Source: Primulina eburnea (taxonomy: Eukaryota > Streptophyta > Magnoliopsida > Lamiales > Gesneriaceae). From it: a stretch of 64,000 bases of DNA. The first letter of the stretch is position 1. The number at the start of each line of letters is the position of its first letter. The stretch covers positions 31,993,635 to 32,057,634 of the forward strand of contig NC_133103.1 of assembly GCF_022965805.1 (NCBI RefSeq). Reading direction: 5' to 3'. Below the pieces are notes generated by a model, which made no database searches, was not told the DNA's origin, and saw only the letters and a program-made list of their open reading frames with translations. A program made the position numbers and the translations under genes. Positions 34,367 through 45,458 of this stretch are shown in pieces.

Positions 34367-35981
34367 TGTGACACCCTGACCCGTAACATTAAAAATACAG
34401 CGGAAATAAAATTTTCTTTTAAAATATGGAAGGAGTTTCAAAATACATTTCATAAAAATGTTAACAAAATAATCACATGATCATTCAAATGACATACAAA
34501 ATACAAAACAATCATTCTTATGATCATGTCCCAAAATGGTACAAAACAATCTTCCTTCCAACGGTGTATGCATATGACTCCCATTCACGATCACTGTCCT
34601 GGTCGGTCACTCTTATCTGCATCACATGAATAAACTGAAATGAGAATAAATCTCAGCAAGTGGAACTCTAACATAGCAATGATACATAGTATACTCTGTA
34701 AAACATGGCTTTGAAATCATAAATACCATCAACTCTGAAACATGAATATTGTAGCAATAACTGTAGCAACAACATATCAATAAGATAGCAATAAGATGGT
34801 ATTCTCTTTTCTCTGGTTGGATTGATATCAATAGTATTTCTGCTCTGGTGCTAATATCCCTATCGATATAAACCGATAACTCTGAGGGATAAAAGCCTAT
34901 GGTCGATGATCATCTAATTGCATGCAATGCTCTGACTATGATTAATCAATCCAATAAAACATTTGAACTCTGAATAGCATTTAAGGCCGTCCTTTCACAA
35001 TCTCATATTTTCTCTTGTATTCCCTTTTAACAATAGTGAGATATACAATACCTCCAATAGATAATCAATGAAATCAATACATAACAATGGATCAATGGAA
35101 GGGAATATAACTTTAAAATCTTTAAAACACAATACATATAATATCATGTGAGCAAAAAGGATGAAATTCCACTTACAAACCAATAGAACACTTCCAAACT
35201 AACTCTTGGTACACCACCTACAACAATAATCCGTAAACAACACCAAAATCAACTATATATCCACAAGTACAAGTCAAATAATCCATTAATCAACTCAAAC
35301 ATCAAGCCCAAGTCAACCCTTAACTCAAAACCTTAATAGAATCGCACCAAAAACTTACCTAAGCTTCCTTATACCACGGAGAACGTCGATCTCAAGTCGG
35401 AAATCCAAATAACTCCAAGAATCAAAGGTAGGAAGCAAAAGAAAATGGAGAAAACCCTTGGAAATGGAGAGAAAATCTCGAAAATGGAAGATAGGATAAG
35501 GTAGGTATGGCCAACAACTCCCAAAAAGCAACTTAAAAACTCGCCCATACTTACACCGCGGGTGCGCTGCCACAAGCACCGTGGGTGCGCTATGCCTTCG
35601 GCCAACCAAAATAAATTCCATGCACGAACACCGCGGGTTCGGTGCTACAAATACCGCGGGTGCGGTGCACACCGCGGGTGCGGTCCTTGCACTGCCGCGG
35701 TGCGGTCATGCCACGGCCTTCAAATTCTAAAATGATGAACAGTACACCGCGGGGGCACTCCTCTAAGAGCGCGGGTGCACTCAAGCTACGGCAATGAACA
35801 GTACCAATGCAACTAAGATCAATCCAAAATGCTTAAACGAACAATCAACACCAACTAATACCTCAAAACAATAATAACCAATAATACTATGGCCCAAAAC
35901 ACAACTCTAAACATCTAATCACATAACCCAAATAAACATACAAAACTTAAACCGTACCGTACACCGGGCTCGGCTATTACA
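34367..35981 (-). mobile_element. Element A2, 5' LTR (1,615 bp)
   Basis: Ends match the 3' LTR at 28150-29765, with few differences by eye and only one base difference in length, so A2 is fairly young. The last bases CTATTACA are followed by the SINE-like insert. Confidence 0.93.
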
Positions 35982-35983
35982 AT

Positions 35984-36248
35984 CCAGTAGCTCAATTGGT
36001 ACCAGGATTGTGCCAAGTATCTATATATCCATGTGATCTTGGGTTCGATCCTGGGGAGGCACAAACTTAAGTTCATGGGCTTAAGAGTTCTATGAGTAAC
36101 CCATAAGACGCCTATGGAAAGCCCGTGAGTGACACCACAGGGTGGGCAAGCCCACTGGGCCTACGGGCCAAGTCACAAGATCGGGATAGCCTTGGGTCGA
36201 TTGGGGCAGTGGGCCGTATGGGCGGTCCACTGGGCCTGTAATGGGTCG
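35984..36248 (+). mobile_element. tRNA-derived SINE-like insertion (265 bp)
   Basis: Contains TAGCTCAATTGG (box A-like, about 35989) and GGTTCGATCC (box B-like, about 36049), the two internal promoter parts of tRNA-derived SINEs, then about 190 bases of unrelated tail. It is flanked by TTACAAT at 35977-35983 and 36249-36255. The duplication spans the last bases of the A2 LTR and the start of its ATTAT duplication, so removing the insert restores LTR-TTACA-ATTAT exactly. No poly(A) tail is seen, which is unusual for many SINEs. Confidence 0.6.
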
Positions 36249-36253
36249 TTACA

Positions 36254-39200
36254 ATTATGAACTCTGTCAAGATCTGGCGGTAGGGCTAATCTGTAGGCTC
36301 TGTCACCAACTCTGTCCAAGATCTCAAATGGACCAATAAACCTCGGACTCAACTTGCCCTTCTTGCCAAACCTCATCACACCCTTGAGAGGTGCTATCTT
36401 CAAGAACACGTGATCGCCAACCTCGAACTGCAAAGGCCTACGACGAACATCTGCATAGCTCTTCTGTCTGGACTGTGCTGTCTTCATCCTCTCTCTGATC
36501 ACAGTAACAACATCGGCTGTCTGCTGGACCAACTCGGAACCCAACATCTTCCTCTCACCAACCTCATCCCAAAACAAAGGAGATCTGCACTTCCTGCCAT
36601 AAAGAGCCTCATACGGTGCCATGCCAATCGACGCCTGGTAGCTATTGTTGTACGTGAACTCCACAAGTGGAAATTTAGAATCCCAGCTACCAGAATAATC
36701 AATAGCACAAGCCCTGAGCATATCCTCAAGAATCTGAATGACTCTCTCCGACTGACCGTCGCTCTGAGGGTGATAAGCTGTACTGAACGCTAACCGTGAA
36801 CCCATAGCTCTGTGCAGACTCTTCCAAAATTCGGAGGTAAATCTAGGATCACGATCAGACACGATCGACATAGGGACACCATGAAGTCTAACAATCTCTG
36901 CAATATAATCCTCGGCATACTGATTCATGGAGTACGTTGTCTTGACTGGGAGAAAGTGCGCTGACTTGGTCAACCTATCAACAATGACCCAAATGGAATT
37001 ATAACCTTTCTGCACTCTGTGAAGACCAGTCACGAAATCCATCGTAATGTGCTCCCACTTCCACTGAGGAATCGGCAAAGATAGCAATGTCCCAGCAGGT
37101 CTCTGATGCTCAATCTTCACCTGCTGACAAGTAAGGCACTGAGAGATGAACAAAGCAATATCTTTCTTCATACCTGGCCACGAATAGAGCCGACGAAGAT
37201 CCTGATACATCTTCGTACTGCCTGGATGAATCGAATATGGCGCAGTATGAGCCTCTGTCAAGACATCTCGCCGAATATCATCGCCAATAGGAACACAGAT
37301 ACGGCCTCTGAAAGTCACCAATCCATCACCATTCATCGCAAACTTTGAGTTACCCCTCTCCTCAGCTCTAGCTCTCAACTCTAGCAACTGCACATCGACA
37401 GTCTGCTCTCTACGGATCCTGTCCGTCAAAGTAGCCCGAATGACCAACGCTGAAAAGCGAGCAATGGTACCTGGAATCACCAGATCAATCTCCTCTCTCT
37501 GCAAATCCATCAACAATGGCCTCTGAATCAAAGAACTCAATGAAGCACTCGACTTGCGGCTCAAAGCATCAGCCACAACGTTCGCCTTCCCTGGGTGATA
37601 ACTGATAGTCACATCATAATCTTTCACCAGCTCTAACCACCTCCTCTGCCGCATGTTGAGCTCTTTCTGAGAAAACAGATACTTCAAACTCTTGTGGTCT
37701 GTGAAGATCTCACACTTTTCGCCATACAGATAATGTCTCCAAATCTTCAGGGCGAAAACCACAGCTGCTAGCTCCAAATCGTGCGTCGGATAATTCTTCT
37801 CATAGTCTTTCAACTGACGAGAAGCATAAGCAATGACCTTACCTCGCTGCATCAGCACTGCACCAAGGCCTCTCTTCGACGCATCAGTATAGACCACAAA
37901 ATCCTCGGAACCACTAGGCAAAGAAAGAACAGGAGCTGTCGTCAACCTGTCCTTCAACTCCTGAAATGCACGCTGGCAATCGATAGACCACTCGAACTTC
38001 ACAGTCTTCCTCGTCAAATTGGACAATGGCAGGGCAATCTTGGAGAAATCTGAAATGAAACGACGATAATAACCCGCCAAACCAAGGAAACTGCGTACCT
38101 CTGAAACAGAAGTAGGAATAGGCCAATTCTGAATCGCCTCTATCTTCAATGGATCAACAGCAATGCCATCCCTCGAAACAACATGGCCTAGGAAAGAAAT
38201 TTGTTCCAACCAAAACTCACACTTCTTCAGCTTGGCAAACAACCTCTTCTCTCGCAACAACTAAAGAACCACTCTGAGATGCTCTGCATGAAGCTCTCTG
38301 GTCTTGGAATAGATCAAGATATCGTCAATAAAGACAATGATGAAGCTATCCAGATAAGGCTTGAACACACGGTTCATCAGATCCATAAAGACTGAAGGGG
38401 AATTGGTCAAACCAAACGACATCACAAGAAACTCAAAATGACCATACCTGGTCCTGAACGCTGTCTTAGGGATATCAGACTCCCTAACCTTCAACTGATA
38501 GTAGCCAGACCGAAGATCAATCTTCGAGAATACAGTAGCACCATGAAGTTGGTCAAATAGATCATCAATCTGTGGCAACGGATACTTGTTCTTGACAGTC
38601 ACTTTGTTGAGCTCTCTGTAGTCGATACACAGCCGCAAAGAACCATCTTTCTTCTTGACAAAAAGAACCGGAGCTCCCCAAGGTGAAGAACTCGGACGAA
38701 TAAAACCCTTGTCTAAAAGATCCTGCAACTGAATCTTCAACTCCTTCATCTCAGTAGGGGCCATCCTGTACGGAGCCTTAGAAATAGGAACCGTACCTGG
38801 AGCTAAATCGATCGAAAACTCAACATCTCTGTCCGGCGGCAAACCCGGAACATCATCCTCAAACACATCGGCAAACTCCCACACAACATCTATATCATCT
38901 ATATTCAACTTAATCAGTCTATCCACATCCACAATAGAAGCAAGAAACCCATCGCAACCTCTACACAGCAATCTCTCAGCCTCAAGACAAGAAATAAAAG
39001 GAAGGACCAGCGAAGTACCTGAGCTGGCGAGAACTCCTCCCTGGCCATCATCTGCAAAAGTCACCTTCTTAGCAACACAATCGATAACTGCACGGTAAGT
39101 CGAAAGCCAATCCATGCCAAGAATAACATCAAAGGTAACCATAGGGATAACAATCAAATCAGCGAAGACAACTCGCTCCTCAATACGAACAGGGCACACA

Positions 39201-40417
39201 AACACAATCGACGTCGGGCACAACACGTCCCCCGAAGGCAAAAAAACACTAAGCTGGAGGGGAAGAACATAAGGAACTATACCCAAAGATCTCAAAAACA
39301 AATCAGACATAAAAGAATGAGTAGCACCAGTATCTACCAAAGTCGTAGCTACTATGCCTGAAATCAAAATAGTACTAGAGATCAATGAAGAATCATGATT
39401 AATACCTTCCTTGGTCATCGCAAAGATACGACCCTGCACCTTCCCTTGGTTAGCTCCTCGTGGACAATTTCTGGCAACGTGGCCTGCCGTGCCACAACGG
39501 TAACAAGTATGAGTGCCAAGTCTGCACTCTCCCCTATGATGCTTGCCACACTTAGAACAAAGTGGCTTCTCGGGATCAACTGGAACTGGCGGTGGTCTAG
39601 GACTCGGCTCCATCTTGCCCTTGCCCTTGAAACGATCCCTTCCCCTCTGATTAGAACCCTGGCCTCTCTGAGCAATAGCTTGATGCCTCTCTTGCCTCTC
39701 CCTGGCGATGTCCTTCTCATCCTGCTGGGCCAACAATGCCTTGGACACGATCTCCTTGAAAGTAACAGCCTTGGACAAGTTGATGTCACGACGAATCTCA
39801 GCTCTAAGGCCTCGAATGAAATGAGCGCCTTTATCTTTGTCATTGGAAGCAATGTAAGGAGCAAACAAGCAACCCTCCTCAAACTTGAGAATATACTCAC
39901 CAACATCCAAGCTCCCCTGACGAAGCTCCAAGAACTCCGTAACCTTCCTCGCTCGAAGTGCATCGGGAAAATACTTGTCGTAGAACAGGTTAGTGAACTC
40001 TGACCACTTCAATGTCTCAACAGTCACACCAACCTTCGTCGCATTCCACCAAATGCGGGCAGCCTTAACCAACATGAAAACGGCACAGCTGATCCTGTCT
40101 TTGTCCTCGTACTGGAGATGATCGAATATCGCCTCTTAAGCCTTGAGCCACTCAACTGCAACTAAAGGATCAGTGCTCCCTGAAAACTCTGGTGGATCCA
40201 TCCTCTTAAAAGCAGAAAAGACGGCATCAGTGCCAACAGCCTGTGCAACCTGACCTCTCACTTCGCCTCTACCCTGTCCAGTTCCTTGCATACGAATGAG
40301 CTGCTGAATCTGCTCGCTATGCACCTTAGCCTGCTCCTTAAGCAACTTGCCGAACTCGTCGACAACTCTCGAGGAAGAACTATCCTCACCCTCGGTCACC
40401 TTACGCTTAGGAGGCAT
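36254..40417 (-). pseudogene. A1 gag-pol, main part, split by A2 and two nonsense codons
   Basis: Starts MPPKRKVTEGED at 40417 and reads in one frame to 36254, then resumes at 28149. Without the insertion it is 1,473 codons. Stops: TAA at 40136-40138 (WLKA.EAIFD) and TAG at 38261-38263 (RVVL.LLREK, Gln to stop). Domains as in A2: knuckle [14 protein letters not shown] (about 39490), protease [10 protein letters not shown] (about 39320), [10 protein letters not shown] (about 38320), RNase [12 protein letters not shown] (about 37870), integrase [10 protein letters not shown]...CLTCQQVK (about 37110-37240), [12 protein letters not shown] and QSERVIQ. A2 landed just before the chromodomain, between LDRVHN and VFHVSM. 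Confidence 0.93.
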
Positions 40418-40532
40418 ACTCTACAATGGGCTCACAAAAGACATATCAATATATAACAATGGATAGATGCAAGAAAACATACCCGGACAATTGAAAGTAG
40501 ACGAAGTCATATGCATTGGTCCGAAGAACACC

Positions 40533-40544
40533 GCTCTGATACCA
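40533..40544 (-). promoter_or_regulatory. A1 primer binding site
   Basis: Minus strand TGGTATCAGAGC, five bases from the 5' LTR end. Confidence 0.9.
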
Positions 40545-40549
40545 CTAAA

Positions 40550-42171
40550 TGTGACACCTCTAACCCGTAACAATAAAAATACGCAGCGGAAATAAATTTT
40601 TCTTTAAAATATGGAAGGAGTTTCAAAATACATTTCATAAAATGTTTACAAAATAAATACATGATCATTCAAATGATATACAAAATACAAAACAATCATT
40701 CTTATGATCATGTCCCAAAATATTTGCAAAATAATCTTCCTTCCAACGGTGTATGCATATGACCCCCATCCACGATCACTGTCCTTGTCGGTCACTCTTA
40801 TCTGCATCACATGAAATAACTGAAATGAGAATAAATCTCAGCAAGTGGAACTCTACATAGCAATGATATATAGTATACTCTGTAAAACATGACTTTGAAA
40901 TCATAAATACCATCAACTCTGAAACATGAATACTGTAGCAATAACTATAGCAATAGCAATAGCAATAGCAATAGATAGCAATACGATGGTATTTCTCTTT
41001 TCTCTGGTTGGATTGATATCAATAGTATCTCTGTCTGTGGTTGCAAATATCCCATCGATATAAATCGATAACTGTGAGGGATAAAAGCCTATGGTCGTTG
41101 ATCAACTAATTGCATGCAATGCTCTGACTATGATTAATCAATCCAATAATACATTTGAACTCTGAATAGCATTTAAAGCCGTCGTTTCGCAATCTCATAT
41201 TTTCTCTTGTATTCCCTTTTAACAATAGTGAGACATCAATGTCTCCAATAGATAATCAATGAAATCAATACATAACAATGGATCAATGGAAGGGAATAAC
41301 ACTTTGAAACCTTTAAAACACAATACATATATCATCATGTGAGCAAAGGGATGAAATTCCACTTACAAACCAATAGAACACCTCCAAACTATACTCTTGG
41401 TACACCACCTACAACAATAGTCCATAAACAACACCAAAATCAACTCTATATCCAAAAATATAAGTCAAATATCCCATTAAACCAACAATAACAACACCCT
41501 ATAACAACTCATCTCCAAAAACCATGATAGAATCGCACCAAAAACTTACCTAAGCTTCCTTATACCACAGAGAACGTCGATCTCAAGTCGAATCGTCGAA
41601 AAGAAGCTTGGATTGAAGATAGGGAACAAAACAAATGGTAGAAAACCCTAAGAAATGAGAGGAAATCTTGAAATGAAGGGGAAGATGAGGATAAGGTATG
41701 GCCAACAACTCCAAAAAGTAACTTAAAAACTCGCCCATACTTACACCGCGGGTGCGGTCACACAAGCACCGCGGGTGCGCTAAGCTCACGGCATTCCAAC
41801 AAAATTCCCATGCACGATGACCGCGGGTGCGGTGCTACAATTACCGCAGGTGCGGTCTCACCGCGGGTGCGGTGCTTACACTGCCGCGGGTGCGGTGTCC
41901 TCACGGCAAAACCATCAAAATTCAACATAAATGACCGCGGGTGCGGCCCTTGCAAGGGTGCGGGTGCGGTACCACTTCGGCCAAGAACAAACCAAGGCAA
42001 CTGAAAATCGAACCGAAACACTGAAACGAACAACCAACAACATCTAATACCTCAAGACAACAATAACCAATAATACTATGGTCCAAAACACAACTCTAAA
42101 CATCTAAATCATAAAACCCAATAAACACAATAAAGCTTAAACCGTACCGTACACCGGGCTCGGCTATTACA
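40550..42171 (-). mobile_element. Element A1, 5' LTR (1,622 bp)
   Basis: TGTGACACC...GGCTATTACA, followed by TGTAT (42172-42176) matching 26235-26239. It is longer than the partner LTR mainly by extra AGCAAT units near 40940-40980. GC array at 41743-41975. Confidence 0.93.
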
Positions 42172-42845
42172 TGTATGGCGCCCGAGCGGTAAAGAATTAC
42201 CGCCCGAGCGCCAATGGAACATAAGAAAATCCTCGGGCAGAAACCTCCGCGCTCGAGCGGTAGTTTCTTACCGCCCGAGCGCGAGTCATGCAGAATGTAA
42301 GGATGCCACTTGTTTTCTTGTGGGCGAGGTGTATATATATTTATATACATACAAACGTATTCAGATGCAAAAATCGAGAATCTGGGAGGAAAGCTTCAAG
42401 TTTCTTTCGATTTAAGAATTGTGATTTTACGAGCGATCCGTCCGTCAGAATTTAAATCCGACTTCAGTACCGAGTTCCTAGCAACGTAGACTATAGCTGG
42501 ACATTGACATGGACAGACATGAAATGGAGTCTTCGTCTTCGTCAGATTATGAAGACAAAGGTGGGACAGGTTCAGGGTCGAGGAGATGAGGAGAGATCGA
42601 GTTAAAGTGGAGACTTCGGACTTTGATCTGAGATAGGGTTTGAACACTTGACATTAGTTGCTAAACTCTAGTTTGAATAAATGTTTTATAATACAGGATT
42701 TGTATTGTATATACTGAGAGGTATATATATGTTTTATTTCACTACGTTCCGCAAATTAAAAAGAAAAATTTTTAGACCCTGTTTTCTAATTGATTAATTA
42801 GTCCCCATGATGATTAAGAACTTGATTAGCGTCCGGGTCCCCACA
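42172..42845 (+). mobile_element. Element D 3' LTR, right piece
   Basis: Continues from 26239 after TGTAT. GC motifs at 42178-42290, TATATATATT at about 42333-42343, spliced-type junctions GGAC|ATTGAC at 42502/42503 and ACAAAG|GTGGGAC at 42560/42561. It ends CCCCACA and is followed by CTAGT, matching 19757-19761. Confidence 0.92.
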
Positions 42846-43395
42846 CTAGTGTTTAATTAATTCAACGCTTGAATTAATTTAATTTAGTCCATAATAATAT
42901 TTATGAAAATCACAATTTTCAAATACATTATTTTTTTGGCCAACTTTTAATTTAGGAACACATTCATAAATTAAAATTACATTTCTCTCATAGAAGTCAT
43001 ACTTCTATTTTTCTTTACGCTTATAAACTCATTTATAAGCCGTTCAATACATTGAATAATTTTATTTTTCAATGGGATCTAGAAAGCTAGTATTTGTGTG
43101 GCCCTCAATGGTTCATTGATACAACTAGCCGTGGGTTCACATCTCCATGTGATTCGGACTAAACATGTCCTTATACGAGCATACCCTAATTGCTCCATTC
43201 TTTATTATCAACTCCTTGATAATAAGAACGTCAGAACTCAAGTCTGATAGTACCCAACCAATCATGTTAAACGTCTAGCAGCATCGCTTACATGATTTCC
43301 TAGGTATCAAATGATAGTGCCTGCAAGAACCATTCAATTATGGTTAGCGTACAGTACGATCCCTTCAACTCATATATCCCGATTGATTCAACAAC
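42846..43395 (-). mobile_element. S2 Copia-like solo LTR, piece 3 of 4
   Basis: From CTAGT (D target duplication) to ACAAC (43391-43395, C target duplication). It aligns with S1 at about 985-1512, with fewer copies of the 75-base tandem unit. Confidence 0.75.
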
Positions 43396-43483
43396 TGTAA
43401 GGCTCGAGAATTATCGGTATCATTGATGTTGGAATTGTAGAGATAAGAATGCATGAATTATGGAATTTTGAGCAGCAGGGCCG

Positions 43484-43715
43484 AAGCCACACCGCCCCCG
43501 CGGTGCTAAGACTACCGCTCCCACGGTGTAGGTGACAGAAAGTTGAGGGAAATGTGCGAAGCAACACCGCACCCGCGGTGTGTGCAAGACCGCACCCGCG
43601 GTGGTGAGACCGCACCCGCGGTGATGCAAGCGCCGCACCCGCGGTGATCGAGATTCAGAAAATATTATGACTGCCGAGAGCTCAGCGTACCCGCGCTCTT
43701 ACGCTGCCGCACCCG
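43484..43715. repeat. GC-rich mini-palindrome array, CCGCACCCGCGGT type (C left LTR)
   Basis: Seven or more copies of ACCGC(A/C)CCCGCGGT-like motifs ending about 55 bases before the TATA run. The right-LTR counterpart is 50168-50405, with point differences inside motifs. Confidence 0.8.
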
Positions 43716-44617
43716 CGGTGCTGCATGCGAAGTGCCACCTTTGTTTCTCAACTTGACACATGGCATGATATATATATATATGTTGAATTGACACTTCACT
43801 TCTTCAAATCTTCATCAGCAGAACCGAGAGCTTCCATGGAATAGCTTCAAGTTCTTCATCCTTTAGAAATTATATTGTGCAAGATTTAGAGATCCGATTT
43901 TAATTTCGAGTCCGGATTTGTGATCCTTGCAACAATAGCTAGCAAAGGATTTAAGTATTGTTCATTTCCAGCATGTTTTGATATTTATGTGTTGAGGAAA
44001 TTCAGATTTGAGTTCGAATATGTAGTCTTGAGATATAGAGCATCGTATATTCGTTTTCAGATTGAGTTTCGGACACAGTATGCTATTGTTTCGATTTTTC
44101 AGCATGTATTGTGTTGAGCATATGCAGATTTCAGCATGTATATTGATGTTAGATGAGATTACGAGTTGATTGTGATTGAGTATGATATTATTGAGCTGAG
44201 CGGTATCGAAGAATTACGCCATTACGCTGTCGAATTATGTTGAAACCGATATCAGTCTTGTATATTGAATTGGTTGAGATGTATATTGATAGAGTACATT
44301 GATTATGCCATTTCAGATTTATATTGGCTACTTGGTATTCGATATTTCGGCTCGACACAGACTGTGCGACGAAAGGTATAATTCATGTGGTCACGGGATT
44401 GCACAACTCGATTCAGATTTGATACGAGTTTTCCTAAATCACATACTAGATTGTTATTACATTTGATTATGTAATGTTTCGTTTATTGATTTATATTCGA
44501 GTCCTGAGATAGGAGATATTGGCAGATTGGCCAAAACTAGACGTTTCGGTGTATCGACGCATAGGAGCAGATTTGCTATATGTGCATACCCTCGATACAG
44601 AGTTGACCGAAGTCTAG

Positions 44618-44672
44618 GAATAAGACGTACCGTTGCCCCGAGTGGTTGGGTAGGTGACAGACCGTCTTATTC
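44618..44672 (+). other. Inverted repeat 1 in intron 2 (C)
   Basis: GAATAAGACG/CGTCTTATTC outer stem. The inner arm GTTGCC can pair with GGTGAC using G-U pairs, where E has GTCACC/GGTGAC. Confidence 0.6.
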
Positions 44673-45202
44673 ATACGGGATCCCTAGATTAGAAATGAGT
44701 CGAGTCAAGATTTAAATGTGAATACAGATTTGTATTCTTCTACATGTTTAGATTTACATTCATGTTATTTGATAGATGCTATGCTTGTGTACATGATTTA
44801 TGACATTGTATGCATTCATGTTTTATACTGGGATATGTTCTCACCGGAGTTATCCGGCTGTTGTCGTGTCTGTATGTGTGCATGGCAACGGGTGGGGCAG
44901 GATCTGGGTCTCGAGCTAGATGAGAGATTGACGATAGCGTGGAGATCACGGGCGTTGAAGATTTCTAGTGTTTTCCTTTTGACTTGTACTACTTATGTTG
45001 TAGTTGGGATTTGAACACTAGCGTATGATTTTACCAAACAGACATGTATGTATATTATGTTGTTTATTTAATATCAAGACATGATATGCTTTAGTTATAC
45101 ATTTAAATTAATGTTAAAAGCAAAATTTTGACCAACATTTTCGAACAAAGATGCAATTAAATCCCAAAAGAATTGAGTTAGAGCCCGGGTCCCCACAACA
45201 GG

Positions 45203-45214
45203 TGGTATCAGAGC
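45203..45214 (+). promoter_or_regulatory. Element C primer binding site
   Basis: TGGTATCAGAGC, initiator tRNA-Met type, five bases after the LTR. Confidence 0.92.
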
Positions 45215-45458
45215 AGTAGGTTCTGTAGACTGAGATAGAATAGAATGAGCGGGGTAGATCGAGTCATCTTCCTTGCTTATATCATGCTAGCATGTCATGA
45301 TTTAATGCTTTCTTTATTATATGTTGTATTGTTATCTGAATTGATTTACAGCATATAAAGCCTGAATCGGAACCGATTCTCGATCAGAGGTATTTGATCA
45401 GAGGAGGGCTGAGACAGATGATATTGATTGTGTACTAATCAGTTTGATAATTAGATTT

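Larger units (their letters stand above)
43396..45197 (+). mobile_element. Element C, 5' LTR (1,802 bp)
   Basis: TGTAAGGCTCGAG...GGGTCCCCACA, preceded by ACAAC. GC array 43484-43715, TATATATATATAT at about 43770-43781, then the leader. Relative to the right LTR the intron 1 donor is TTAAGT in place of GTAAGT (43949) and the intron 2 acceptor is CGG in place of CAG (about 44888-44891). Frames at 43388-43638 come from the GC array. Confidence 0.95.

Noticed and set aside
35984..36248. tRNA gene, or a foreign LTR end on A2
   Set aside because: No cloverleaf acceptor pairing is seen. The 7-bp duplication TTACAAT and restoration of the A2 end favour a SINE-like insertion over a tRNA gene or a chimeric element.
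43388..43638. Open frames in GC-rich arrays (also 497-884, 21421-22034, 27436-27711, 41758-42033, 50004-50327)
   Set aside because: They translate the repeat motif (for example HRGCG or RTRG runs), occur on both strands, and recur only because the LTR recurs.
44718..45014. 98-codon frame repeated at 51403-51699
   Set aside because: It spans the candidate intron 2/exon 3 boundary of the C LTR and is present twice only because there are two LTRs. It has no domain or start context.
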